A stretch of DNA of 64,000 bases. Source: Stygiolobus azoricus. GTDB taxonomy: Archaea > Thermoproteota > Thermoprotei_A > Sulfolobales > Sulfolobaceae. The notes below the pieces were generated by a model. It worked only from the letters and a program-made list of their open reading frames with translations. It ran no database searches and was not told the DNA's origin. The stretch lies in the NCBI RefSeq assembly GCF_009729035.1, contig NZ_CP045483.1, positions 1,076,001 through 1,140,000 on the forward strand, in the 5' to 3' direction. Both the position numbers and the translations under genes were made by a program. Below, piece after piece: positions 39,296-48,765 of the stretch (position 1 is its first letter; each line of letters begins with the position of its first letter).

Positions 39296-39596
39296 TTTAC
39301 TCTTCTCTATCTTGGACCATTATTAAAACTTTAAAATGAGTATTATTAAAATACGTAAAAAATACGCGATGCGATCTGATAAAATTGTTAAAAGAAGGGA
39401 GAATCCTCATTATAAAAAAATTTTATTGTTATAAAAATTTTTTCAAAAATTTGGTAATTACTAATTATTTTTAACTTTCATATTCGATGATCTTGTGAAG
39501 TGTTTAATTGAAACGTATATCTAAGTCATGAAATATTGTTAAAGTTTTAATCAGTTTAGAAAAAAGCTTAAAATTTAAATTAACTAACCACATTCT

Positions 39597-40520
39597 ATGC
39601 CGCTAGAAACTAAGATTTTATTCGTGTCAGATATTCATGGTTCTGAAACAGTGTTTAGGAAGGCGTTGAATGCTGCAAAGATGTTCTCAGTTAACTATCT
39701 AATTTTCGGTGGAGATTTGTTCTCAAAAGATTTTATCCTTGTCATGAAATCAGGTAATAGTTACTATGTGGGACAACAAGAGGTTTCACTGACTGAACTT
39801 CATGAAGAATATAAGGTCTCAGGGATTGCACCTTTATTCTTTGAAAAGACTGAGGAGATGGAGGAGTTCAAGTCTAATCCATATTTTAGAAAGGAGAAAA
39901 TACTAGAATTTATTGATGGTCAAATAGCTGAATGGAGTAAAATATTTGTTGAGAAGAAACAGCCAAACATAAAGGTGATATGGAACACGGGGAATGATGA
40001 TCCTTTAGAAGCTGACGAGATGATGAAAAGGTATGGATTCGAGGTAAGCGAGAATAAAATAGAAGAGCTTGACGATTTATTTCTTGTAAGTTGCGGTTAC
40101 GTTAATCCAACTCCTTGGAATACGTATAGAGAACTTCCCGAGTCAACGCTTTATAATAAAATTAGTGATAAACTAAAGGGAATTGAACATTTCGATAATG
40201 TTATCTTTAACTTCCACGCTCCACCATATAATACAAAACTGGACTATGCAATAGTGGGTAATAAGAGGGATCATGTTGGTTCCTCTTCAGTAAGAGAAAT
40301 GATTGAGAAGTATCAACCTTTGCTAGGATTGCACGGTCATATACACGAATCAGCTGGTGTTGACAAAGTAGGAAACACAAAAGTCGTAAACCCCGGTAGT
40401 GAATATAAGGACGGAATCCTTGACTATGCTCTGATCGTAATAAAGAGAGACATAAAAGGATTCGGAAAGTTTTACGCTAAGAAATATGACGTGAAGACTG
40501 TTCATCTTGGAAGAGGATAG
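39597..40520 (+). CDS. Calcineurin-like metallophosphoesterase
   Basis: A 307-residue cytosolic phosphoesterase. Metal-binding motifs appear in order: FVSDIHG, FGGDLFS, NTGNDDP (family GNH/GNxD), FNFHAPP and GLHGHIHES. The insert between the second and third motif (about residues 45-125) is longer than in small members. It stands alone, with 300 bases of AT-rich leader upstream. Substrate is unknown; phosphodiesters or nucleotides are typical of the family. Confidence 0.85.
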   Translation: MPLETKILFVSDIHGSETVFRKALNAAKMFSVNYLIFGGDLFSKDFILVMKSGNSYYVGQQEVSLTELHEEYKVSGIAPLFFEKTEEMEEFKSNPYFRKEKILEFIDGQIAEWSKIFVEKKQPNIKVIWNTGNDDPLEADEMMKRYGFEVSENKIEELDDLFLVSCGYVNPTPWNTYRELPESTLYNKISDKLKGIEHFDNVIFNFHAPPYNTKLDYAIVGNKRDHVGSSSVREMIEKYQPLLGLHGHIHESAGVDKVGNTKVVNPGSEYKDGILDYALIVIKRDIKGFGKFYAKKYDVKTVHLGRG

Positions 40521-41177
40521 AACAAAAACTTGCACATTATACATTTTATTGATAATTTTTTACTGCAAAAATTAATTGAACGTAATTGGATAGTACCTTA
40601 TGATTACAGTTAATAATCGATGTGTGAATGATATGAACTATCTTTTCACTTTTTAATTCTTTAACGTAAAGTGATAAATCAATCTTTTAAGACACTGGAC
40701 AAAGTTAAACTCTTTTTAAATTTTTCATTAAAATTATATGTACTTTCTATGCAGATAATTTTTGGATAAAAAGTTTAAGAGTGGCTAAACATTATGTAAA
40801 CAGCTTACGATACCTGTCACTATTGAAATGTCTTTACGTATTCAATTCAAAATTTTTAGTTATTACTCCTACCCCCAGTTGTTTTGGTCAAAAATTAGAA
40901 GGCTAGTTGAGAAATAGCTCCTTTTTAAACGTTAGTTAGCTGGAGTTTTAGGTATTTTAATGTGAGTTGTTAGACAATAGGAAATCTCAATTCCCTTAAG
41001 TATTCGCTTTAAAGTCGTATCGTTAGTCTTTTAATATTAGCTTATTCTTAATTAGGAGTTACTAAGGCCGTGTCTTAACATTTTAGTTAAAAATTTACGC
41101 GTGAATACGTCTCGAGTTATATTATTTCTAATTTATCCTCTACAAAATTTATATATTATTCAATTGTCATACCAATT
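40521..41177. other. Long intergenic region with aminotransferase promoter
   Basis: No convincing frame, repeat or structured RNA in 657 AT-rich bases. TTTATATATT near 41150-41159 lies about 25 bases before ATG 41178 and is the probable TATA box of the next gene. Confidence 0.5.
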
Positions 41178-42503
41178 ATGGATGACATAGCTAAAGTTGT
41201 TAAAGAACACACTTTCGGCACATGGAGGAAACAAAGGGATTGGAATCCTATAACAGTGACAAAGGCTGAAGGCGTGTATTTTTACGATTCACAAGGAAAG
41301 AGGTATTTGGACTTATCGTCCCAATTGGTTAATGTAAACTTAGGGTACGGAAATAAGAGAGTGATAGAAAGTATAAAGGAGCAGTTGGACAAATTACAAT
41401 ATATTTCTCCTGCATTCGCTACAGAAGTTAGAATGAAAGCTGTGAAATCCCTACTTAAAGTGATGCCAAGGAGCATTACCAAGTTCTTCTTCTCTACCTC
41501 AGGTACAGAAGCAAACGAAGCTGCTATTAAAATAGCCAGACTAGTGAAAAACCCAAAGTATAAGATCATAGCTAGGTATAGATCCTATCACGGTTCTACA
41601 TATGGCTCCATCTCTCTCACTGGAGACTATAGGAGATGGTTTGCAGAGCCACATATTCCCGGCGGTGTTGTGAGGATACCAGAACCTTACTGTTTCAGGT
41701 GTCCACTTAAGTTGAAGTATCCTGACTGTAATCTAGCTTGTGCAAACTACGTTGAGTACGTTATAAGAAATGAACATAATGTTGCAGGGATAATATTGGA
41801 GCCCATAACAGGTACTAACGGGGTAGTAGTTCCGCCGAAAGAGTATTTACCTACTGTTAGGAAAATAGCTAATGAAAATGACGTATTGTTTATTGCAGAC
41901 GAAGTAATGACTGGATGGGGGAGAACTGAAGAATGGTTTGCAGTAAACACATGGGGGATAGAGCCTGATATTTTGACTACTGCAAAATCCGCTACTGCAT
42001 CTTACGTTCCAATAGGCATTACTGGGGTAAGTAAAGAAATCGGAGAATTCTTCGAGGATAATTTCTTTGCCCACGGTCATACGTTCGAAGCTCACCCCAT
42101 CTCTCTTTCTGCAATACCTGCAGTAATTGAAGAGTTTGAAAGGTTAGATCTCTTATCTCATGTAAAAGCTATGGGGAAGTATTTGGGCGAAAGGTTAATG
42201 GAGCTTAAGGAAAGGCACAAGAGCATAGGTGATGTAAGAGGTGTAGGCTTATTCTGGGCAGTGGAGTTCGTGAAGGATAAGAATAATACGCCTTTTGCCA
42301 CGTACGAGGATAAATACAAGGGAAATACATCTTCTGTAGATAAGGTAGCAAAGAAGCTTTTAGATGAAGGAGTCTATGTCTTTAATGGACCATCGTGGTT
42401 TGTGATTTCCCCTCCGCTCATAATTAAGAAGGAGGAGATTGATGAGGCTATAGATAAACTAGATAAAGTAATCTCTGAGTTGGATAAGGAGTACAGAGAA
42501 TAA
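41178..42503 (+). CDS. Class III aminotransferase (taurine/beta-alanine-pyruvate type)
   Basis: A 441-residue PLP enzyme. FFFSTSGTEANEAAIKIAR binds the cofactor phosphate, RYRSYHGSTYGSISLTGD and EPITGTNGVVVPP follow, FIADEVMTGWGRTEEWFA holds the Asp, and TTAKSATASYVPIG holds the Schiff-base Lys. HGHTFEAHPISLSAI and the C-terminal VRGVGLFWAVEFV complete the pattern. A Cys-rich loop (YCFRCPLKLKYPDCNLAC) is unusual and may bind a metal or form a structural site. It precedes the FAD-linked oxidase gene by 88 bases; the pair may act on one omega-amino acid and its product, by inference. Confidence 0.85.
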   Translation: MDDIAKVVKEHTFGTWRKQRDWNPITVTKAEGVYFYDSQGKRYLDLSSQLVNVNLGYGNKRVIESIKEQLDKLQYISPAFATEVRMKAVKSLLKVMPRSITKFFFSTSGTEANEAAIKIARLVKNPKYKIIARYRSYHGSTYGSISLTGDYRRWFAEPHIPGGVVRIPEPYCFRCPLKLKYPDCNLACANYVEYVIRNEHNVAGIILEPITGTNGVVVPPKEYLPTVRKIANENDVLFIADEVMTGWGRTEEWFAVNTWGIEPDILTTAKSATASYVPIGITGVSKEIGEFFEDNFFAHGHTFEAHPISLSAIPAVIEEFERLDLLSHVKAMGKYLGERLMELKERHKSIGDVRGVGLFWAVEFVKDKNNTPFATYEDKYKGNTSSVDKVAKKLLDEGVYVFNGPSWFVISPPLIIKKEEIDEAIDKLDKVISELDKEYRE

Positions 42504-42591
42504 GGTATTTAAAGCCATACATTTTCTTTTTAAACAGAGTACAATACCTCAGTCAAAAATTTAATAAATAGTTTAACCGAAGAGGTTGCTT

Positions 42592-43798
42592 ATGTTAACA
42601 AAAGCGTTTCTTGAAAAGATAAAAGGAATTGAGTACTCCCAAAACAGTCTCAATGCTATCTAGAGACTTCAGCCATACTAGTCCCATTATTTCTCCACTT
42701 CTTTCCAAAACTGCTGACGCTGTTATCTTCCCTAAGAGTGAAGAGGAAGTTAAAACTATAGTAGAGGCATGTATTGAAGAGCACGTTCCTTTAGTACCGA
42801 GAGGTGGGGGAGTAAATAACGTGGGAGGTATTATACCGTTAAAAGGGGGAGTAATAGTAGACCTTTCAAAAATGAAATATTTCAAAGAATATGAAGATGA
42901 GGTTGAAGTTGAGCCGGGAGTTTCATTCTGCAAAGACGGTAAGCTGAGGTTTAATGCTAGAGTTTATCCCTCTACATATTGTGAAGGAGCAACCGTGGTA
43001 GGGTTTTTTAGCGGTGGATCTGGGGGGATAGGAGAATTTAGGTATGGCAGAAACTGGGATTACGCTACTGAAGTTACTATGGTGAACCCTCTAGGTAAAA
43101 CGGTAAAGTTAAGAGGTGGAGATGTTAAAATAGCCGCTCATGCCGAGGGAACTACTGGGATAATAACTAAATTGAGAGTTCAAAAGAGGGAGGAAGTAAA
43201 GGATGTACCGGTAGTTATAGAATTCGAAAGTCTAAGGGAGGCCATGGGTTTCATTCAAAGACTATATGACGAGTACTCCCATGTAGTGTACCACGTTACG
43301 CTGAGGTCACCTGAAATGTCACAACTCACAGCTAATATCACGGGATATTATACTAATAAGTGGAATGTGTTGGTAGTGTGTGAAAACGAATGTCCGTTCA
43401 AAGGTATTAAAGGGGATGAGGTATGGAAAAAGAGGTTTCTCTTCTTCGGAGGCACGATAACAACTGCAATGGGTATAACTAAGAGAAAATACTACTATGT
43501 AGTGAAAGATATTCCTTTAGAGGAGACTGAGGAAAAACTTACCAAGATCATAGAATCCAAAAAGGGGTTTATTACTGACGTAGAATTCGACGTGGGTAGG
43601 AAATCGCACCCCTTTATTTTGACAGATAGTGAGAGAGAGTATTATGAGCTCCTTAACATTTTAGGAGGAACTAATTTCAACCTGAACAGTATTTATATAA
43701 ACTCGAGGTTACCAAAAGATCACTTACATAAGATTTTACTTTACAAGAGAATGTACGACAAGGAAGATCTGTTTAACCCCGGTAAAGTAAAGTTTTAA
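42592..43798 (+). CDS. FAD-linked oxidase (GlcD/D-lactate dehydrogenase type) with a 5' frameshift
   Basis: ATG 42592 is placed 27 bases after a TTTAATAAATA TATA-like box and opens MLTKAFLEKIKGIEYSQNS..., which stops at TAG 42661. The main frame, one base shifted, contains RDFSHTSP directly at that point and runs to 43798; without the shift it can only begin at TTG 42629. It has PKSEEEVKTIVEACIEEHVPLVPRGGGVNNVGG and GFFSGGSGGIGEFRYGRNWDYATEVT of the PCMH FAD domain, a linker, and the C-terminal LLYKRMYDKEDLFNPGKV. It oxidises a 2-hydroxyacid. Either a base was gained or lost near 42660, recoding occurs, or a shortened protein is made. Confidence 0.75.
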
Positions 43799-43993
43799 GA
43801 TAACAACAAGTGTTTGCCTAGTTTTTGGAAACCTAAACCACCAGTATATTTATAAGGAACTTAAAACTGATAGCCCTTAACTGCCGTTTGATCAAAACCG
43901 AACGTTTACTTAGCTGAGCTCTCGATTATGTTGATTTAAACTTAAAAACAAGAAATAATTTAGGGATAAAGTTTTTATCTGTAATGAATATGT

Positions 43994-44275
43994 ATGGTCA
44001 TGGATCTGAAAGTAACATTAAATAAAGTTACTGCACGTGCCTTACTATTCCTGATTTTCGTGTCTCTGAGGTTGCTTAGCCTTGAGAAACTAGCGATACT
44101 ATTCTTACCATTTATTCTTGTCAACGACTCGACATCATTTCTCCTCAACATAGGTCTCATACCCATAGCATTCTTATTACTTGTAATGGTTTCCCTAATA
44201 AAGTTCGGGATACTATTGAGGGACAAGGTCTACTATATTTTCAAGAGGTCTAGAAGTAGAAATTATGACGTATAG
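43994..44275 (+). CDS. Small membrane protein
   Basis: A 93-residue protein with two or three hydrophobic helices (ALLFLIFVSLRLLSL, LAILFLPFILVN, IGLIPIAFLLLVMVSLI) and a basic Tyr-containing tail (YIFKRSRSRNYDV). GTTTTTAT is centred about 24-28 bases before ATG 43994 and ATG 44000, fitting a leaderless start at either. No family recognised. The segment 44276-44516 after it holds nothing I can identify. Confidence 0.5.
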   Translation: MVMDLKVTLNKVTARALLFLIFVSLRLLSLEKLAILFLPFILVNDSTSFLLNIGLIPIAFLLLVMVSLIKFGILLRDKVYYIFKRSRSRNYDV

Positions 44276-44516
44276 AGATTAGATGTAGGAATAGGCTGAC
44301 CCATTATCAAGTAGTTTTTAATGAAAGTTGAGGGTGATTAATGAGTTGAAAAACTCTTATTCAAGGCTGACTCTATTCATAGTGCCAAACTTTAACATTT
44401 GGTCCATAAAGGGTAAGGCTTTCAATCTCTTGTAAAGATCATGTAAAGGTTATTGAATAGGGAACGGAAAAAAATTAGGAGTACTGTAAGCTATAAAAAA
44501 GAGTAGCGTAACGGTG

Positions 44517-45422
44517 CTATAACTTCAGATTTCCCTTATACATCAACCTGAGCTTCTCCCACATCTCATCTACATATTCTTCAAGCTCCTTTATCTTCTG
44601 TTGGTCTACATGTTTAAATCTACCTTGTATTTTTAAGAACTCCTCAATAGGCTTTCTAGTCCTTTTATCTAGACAATGTAAGCATTCGTCAGAGATCCTC
44701 AATACGCCGTTCTCGTACTCAAATAACGGCCAGTAGCAGGTTTGTACGGCGAGCTTTGCTACTTCGGCTGTCTTTGAGGGTTCAAACATCCATCCATAAG
44801 GATCAGGACATAAGACTTGTACGTAGGAGAAACCGCGAATTTCCTTAGCCTTCTTTATCTTCTCCATTAAGTCGTGGGGATATCCTACACTCGCAGTCGC
44901 TACATAAGGTACTCGATGTGCCATCATTATAAACGGTATGTTCTTTTTATTATGTCTTTTACCACTAGGCGTGGTAGTTGTCGAAGCCCCTATTGGTGTA
45001 GAACCGCTCCTCTGTCCACCAGTGTTCATGTAAGCCTCATTATCTACGCATATATATAGAATGTCCTCATTCCTCTCAGCAGCCCCACTTAAGGACGCCA
45101 TTCCTATATCTGCAGTACCACCATCTCCAGCCCATACAACTGCCTTGACGTTCTTCCCTTTAGTCCTCATTGCTGCTGCAATACCTGAAGCTGCCGCGGG
45201 ACCTGCAGCAAAGGCAACGTTTAGAATTGGATAGTTATAAGCTGAGTTGGGTCCCATGCCCTGAATCACAGAGGAACAACCTGCAACTACTACGAACACA
45301 GCGTTTTCTCCTAATGCAGTGCTTATGATTCTCATTGCTATGTTCTCAGGGCAGCCTGGACAGGCTGATGTCCCAGGCATAAGTTTGTGTTTATTTAATA
45401 TATCTCGGACTCCTAAGCTCAA
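44517..45422 (-). CDS. porB: 2-oxoacid:ferredoxin oxidoreductase, beta subunit
   Basis: A 301-residue thiamine-diphosphate-binding subunit of the enzyme that converts pyruvate (or a related 2-oxoacid) and CoA to acyl-CoA, CO2 and reduced ferredoxin. TSACPGCPENIAMR has cluster cysteines, VWAGDGGTADIGMASL binds ThDP-Mg, and NEAYMNTGGQRS the second ThDP stretch; ECLHCLDK gives further cysteines. The start is TTG 45422, chosen because GGAGGTG stands 7 bases before it, a true Shine-Dalgarno site within the operon. The gene overlaps porA by 32 bases and is the last of the operon. Confidence 0.92.
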   Translation of the reverse strand: MSLGVRDILNKHKLMPGTSACPGCPENIAMRIISTALGENAVFVVVAGCSSVIQGMGPNSAYNYPILNVAFAAGPAAASGIAAAMRTKGKNVKAVVWAGDGGTADIGMASLSGAAERNEDILYICVDNEAYMNTGGQRSGSTPIGASTTTTPSGKRHNKKNIPFIMMAHRVPYVATASVGYPHDLMEKIKKAKEIRGFSYVQVLCPDPYGWMFEPSKTAEVAKLAVQTCYWPLFEYENGVLRISDECLHCLDKRTRKPIEEFLKIQGRFKHVDQQKIKELEEYVDEMWEKLRLMYKGNLKL

Positions 45423-46578
45423 TTTTTCCCACCTCCTTGGGGTAGAACCATTCTATACCTTGTGGTCTCTCTACGAACTTACGGATTATTGCCTTCATCT
45501 CGTTCTTTCCTATTGAAACCCCTCCCAACCCGGTTATTACACCCTTTATATCAGCGTCAGGTAACGAAGCTTTTACTTCAGTGTATAACTGCCCTCCCCT
45601 ACCGAAGCTAACGGATCTGTCGAGGACTAACACACTCTTATCCTTGAGTGCCTTGACCACCTCTTCCTCTGCCCAAGGTCTTACAAACCTGATTCTGTAA
45701 ACCCCTACCTTAAGCCATTCTTTTCTCAACTCGTCTACAGCCTGCATAGCGTCTAAAGACCAAGCTCCCATAACCACTACAGCGTAGTCAGCGTCTTCTA
45801 ATTTGTAACTCTCGTTTAGCGTCGAGTAAGACCCTATAGGTACTACTCTCTTCATGTATTCCTTCCCAGCCTCTACAATCACTTCCTTAGAGGCGATCTG
45901 GGCTCTATGTATCGACTCTCGAAGCTTCATGTAATCCTCTGGCGAGAACATGTTACCCATAGCTATTGGGTCTTCTGGGTCTAACACGTAAGGCTGTCTT
46001 CTTGGAGGGAGATATGAGTCGACTTCTTCTTGTGAAGGCACGTAAACTCTGGTCTTCGTGTGGGATAGAATGAAACCGTCCATTCCGACCATCATCGGTA
46101 AGAACACTCTCTCGTCTTCAGTTATTCTGAAGGCCATTATACTCAAGTCCATGGCCTCTTGAGGCGTAGAGGCGAAAGCCATTATCCACCCGCTATCCCT
46201 TTCACTCATGAAGTCAGTATGCTCATTCCATATGTTCCATGGAGGACCTACAGCTCTAGTCCCAACAGTCATTACAACTGGTATTCTGCTCCCGGCTACC
46301 CACCATACCATCTCATGCATGTATAGTAGTCCCTGCGATGCAGTAGCAGTGTAAGCCCTCACACCGGCAGCTGCTGCACCGAAAGTCGCAGCCATTGCAG
46401 AATGCTCGCTTTCTACCCTGATTATTTCAGTCTCGAGTTCTCCTCTATCCTTCATTTCACTGAGCGACTCTATAATATAAGTCTGCGGAGTAATAGGGTA
46501 AATTCCCGTGACCTTAACTCTTGACAGTTTTACAGCCAAAGCTACAGCATCGTTTCCTGAAATGACCTTCTCCATCAT
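45391..46578 (-). CDS. porA: 2-oxoacid:ferredoxin oxidoreductase, alpha subunit
   Basis: A 395-residue subunit with the start GNDAVALAVKLSRVKVTGIYPITPQTYIIE and YTATASQGLLYMHE, which bind the pyrimidine end of ThDP and the 2-oxoacid, and MVGMDGFILSH before the transketolase C-like domain with VVVMGAWSLDAMQAVDEL. It overlaps the delta-subunit gene by 4 bases, so translation is coupled. Order gamma-delta-alpha-beta is the standard archaeal four-subunit arrangement. Substrate (pyruvate or another 2-oxoacid) is not certain. Confidence 0.92.
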   Translation of the reverse strand: MMEKVISGNDAVALAVKLSRVKVTGIYPITPQTYIIESLSEMKDRGELETEIIRVESEHSAMAATFGAAAAGVRAYTATASQGLLYMHEMVWWVAGSRIPVVMTVGTRAVGPPWNIWNEHTDFMSERDSGWIMAFASTPQEAMDLSIMAFRITEDERVFLPMMVGMDGFILSHTKTRVYVPSQEEVDSYLPPRRQPYVLDPEDPIAMGNMFSPEDYMKLRESIHRAQIASKEVIVEAGKEYMKRVVPIGSYSTLNESYKLEDADYAVVVMGAWSLDAMQAVDELRKEWLKVGVYRIRFVRPWAEEEVVKALKDKSVLVLDRSVSFGRGGQLYTEVKASLPDADIKGVITGLGGVSIGKNEMKAIIRKFVERPQGIEWFYPKEVGKIELRSPRYIK

Positions 46579-46835
46579 GACTCGCTCACCATCTCAATTG
46601 CTTTTGCCGGACACACGTTGGAGCAAACTCCGCATCCTTTACAGTATTCGTAATCAACAGCAACTTTACCATCCTTGATGATTATGGTTCCCTCGGGACA
46701 CCATATGTAACAAGCCTTACATCCTACACATTTATCCTCGTGTACTAAGGGTCTCACTATTCTCCAGTTACCGGTCTTTCCTCCTGCCCCTTTAGCGGGT
46801 TTGCTTATTGGGAATAGCTGGTAATTAAGTGACAA
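46575..46835 (-). CDS. porD: 2-oxoacid:ferredoxin oxidoreductase, delta (ferredoxin) subunit
   Basis: An 86-residue protein with two [4Fe-4S] motifs: CVGCKACYIWCPEG and CKGCGVCSNVCPAKA. It passes electrons from the ThDP site to external ferredoxin. It overlaps porG by 11 bases and porA by 4, so it is clearly part of the operon. Length and spacing are standard for the family. Confidence 0.93.
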   Translation of the reverse strand: MSLNYQLFPISKPAKGAGGKTGNWRIVRPLVHEDKCVGCKACYIWCPEGTIIIKDGKVAVDYEYCKGCGVCSNVCPAKAIEMVSES

Positions 46836-47415
46836 CCTGTGACACCTCCATTAACTCCTCGTAAGCTATTTCTACGGCTTTCTTATTGAGCTCGGCGATC
46901 TTCCCCTCAAACTCCTCCTCTATCGCCTTCTTCAAAGAGTCTAGAGTAACTACCTTTAGTCTTGCCAGACTTCCTAGCATAATAATGTTAACTAGGGGCC
47001 ATCCAGACTTGACTAAGTTAAGATTTAGGGCGATTTTCGTAGCGTTAACCACGAAAGTGTGGTAGGGGAGGGTTACGGGGGAGGGGGAATTAATGATGAC
47101 ATACCCTTCGTCTTTCAACCCTCTGAGTGGGTTAGAGATCTTTAGTAGAGAAGGATCTAGGATAACAACAATGTCCGGGTTTTCTATGGGGGAAGTAACC
47201 CTAATTGGAGAGGAGTCAATTCTACAATAAGACTCTATCTCAGCCCCCCTTCTTTCGGCACCGTAGAAGGGGAATGCGGAGGACCAGTTCCCGTCTAGAT
47301 CTGCCGCAATTGCAAGTAAGTTAGCGGCTGTAACTACTCCCTGCCCTCCTCTCCCGTGAAATCTGATCTCGAGCAATAAGGCACCACTTCCGATTATACA
47401 ATTTCTCTTGAACAT
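46825..47415 (-). CDS. porG: 2-oxoacid:ferredoxin oxidoreductase, gamma subunit
   Basis: A 196-residue subunit with the family start IRFHGRGGQGVVTAANLLA, then FPFYGAERRGAEIESYCRI and IMLGSLARL near the C-terminus; this subunit shapes the CoA-binding face. ATG 47415 is placed about 25 bases after an ACTTTTTTAAT box. TTG 47376, giving MLEIRFHGRGGQG, is an alternative closer to homologue lengths, with GTGGTG upstream. It follows the DmsBC-like gene by 25 bases, so that gene is probably co-transcribed. Confidence 0.9.
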   Translation of the reverse strand: MFKRNCIIGSGALLLEIRFHGRGGQGVVTAANLLAIAADLDGNWSSAFPFYGAERRGAEIESYCRIDSSPIRVTSPIENPDIVVILDPSLLKISNPLRGLKDEGYVIINSPSPVTLPYHTFVVNATKIALNLNLVKSGWPLVNIIMLGSLARLKVVTLDSLKKAIEEEFEGKIAELNKKAVEIAYEELMEVSQVVT

Positions 47416-47440
47416 TAAAAAAGTTTCCTATTAAAAAAGT

Positions 47441-48661
47441 TTAATGTTTTGGGAGGCCGTAATATGAAATATTTTCATAAAACCTCCTTCTTTCAATAAA
47501 CTCCGATAATATTGCTACTGGAGTAGCTATAAGACTAATTAATGGGATTAGAATAGATAATAGTACCATGATGAGATAGAATGAATTTAAGATCAACCTA
47601 GGCTTGTTTCCCTTACTGGCTGCGAATATCTCAGCTATACTAAAGGCTACAGCTACAAGCAAATACAAGTAGTTATGAGTGAGGAAATAGCCTAACGGAA
47701 ATACGGAAGTAAAGGCTGTACCTAAGAACGATATGACAGTATTGGGGGAATACCAAGACGGTATAGTCTTTAGTATATAAAGCATTATTGAAGATATGAT
47801 CGCTAACGAAAGAATGACAAGTGACGATGCAAAAGTCAACACAGAAGGATAGAGCGAATAAAATATTAGTGAAAGAACGGAAAGTGACGAAAAGAATACT
47901 TCTCTGCTCAGCCATGAAGTTCTTAAGTTCTTGATCACCTTGTAAAACCTTTCCTTTCTGTTTATATGCAAAATCGAAGGAATAAGTCCTATAAGCATCA
48001 AGAGCAAAGGTACTATGCCTTTAACTGGAATGAGAAGAGAGCCTAAGGCAAACTCTGAGAATAAAGTGAAGATAAATAATTGCCAATAATTTTCCTCTTT
48101 CCTTGTCTTCAGTGGTGAAGCCTCGACTTTAACTTTGCTCTGTCTCACTACGAGGTTAGGTCTAGTGAGTTCGTACGGTGCTAAGAACGGAGCGCTGTAC
48201 TCTTTCTTATCAACCCATCCGAAGGATAGGGCACCGGTAGGACACGCTTCTACGCACAACGGTAACCCCTGCTTGTTCATAAGCCTTTGCCTACAGAAGT
48301 CACACTTGCTCATTACACCATCTTTAGTAAATTTCGGCTCTTCATAAGGACAAGCCCAAGTGCAATAACCGCACCCTATACACTCTTTAGGGTCTATGTA
48401 AACAATGTTCATCTCATCTTTCTTTATCGCGTTTGAAGGACAGACCTTCATGCATAAGGGGTTCTCACAGTGGTTACAAGCTATAGAAACACCTACCTTC
48501 GTGTCTCCCTCGTCAAAGACGAGTAGGGTTCTCCAATTTAGACCTCCGTAAGCCGAGTTACAAGCGTTGACGCAAGCATTACAGATAATACACTTATTGG
48601 GGTCGAAAATGAACGCCAATTGGAGTTTATCATCTTCAGTAGTTTTCAAAATCTCTTCCAT
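47441..48661 (-). CDS. Fused DmsB-DmsC-like iron-sulfur and membrane-anchor protein
   Basis: A 406-residue protein joining two normally separate subunits. Residues 1-180 are a four-cluster ferredoxin of the DmsB/PsrB/NrfC type: CIICNACVNAC, CNHCENPLCMKVC, CIGCGYCTWAC, CDFCRQRL and CVEACPTGAL, 16 cysteines in all. Residues about 195-395 have about eight hydrophobic helices as in DmsC, the quinone-linked anchor. It could move electrons between a quinone pool and a catalytic partner. Its neighbours downstream are porGDAB, not a molybdoenzyme; the only Mo subunit seen is 11 kb away. Whether it serves POR/ferredoxin or that enzyme is open. Confidence 0.85.
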   Translation of the reverse strand: MEEILKTTEDDKLQLAFIFDPNKCIICNACVNACNSAYGGLNWRTLLVFDEGDTKVGVSIACNHCENPLCMKVCPSNAIKKDEMNIVYIDPKECIGCGYCTWACPYEEPKFTKDGVMSKCDFCRQRLMNKQGLPLCVEACPTGALSFGWVDKKEYSAPFLAPYELTRPNLVVRQSKVKVEASPLKTRKEENYWQLFIFTLFSEFALGSLLIPVKGIVPLLLMLIGLIPSILHINRKERFYKVIKNLRTSWLSREVFFSSLSVLSLIFYSLYPSVLTFASSLVILSLAIISSIMLYILKTIPSWYSPNTVISFLGTAFTSVFPLGYFLTHNYLYLLVAVAFSIAEIFAASKGNKPRLILNSFYLIMVLLSILIPLISLIATPVAILSEFIERRRFYENISYYGLPKH

Positions 48662-48765
48662 ACATTAAATATCGAATTTAAACTAAATAAAGCTGAATAT
48701 AAATCATATCAGGACTCAACGAAAATTGTAAAAGATATAAATGTGCTCAAAGCAATACTCTCCAT

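Noticed and set aside
42595-42933. Minus-strand 112-residue frame
   Set aside because: It mirrors the FAD-oxidase coding frame, is Pro/Ser/Thr-rich, and has no promoter of its own.
43975-44226. Minus-strand 83-residue frame
   Set aside because: The opposite frame encodes a convincing membrane protein with a well-placed TATA box; this one is its shadow.
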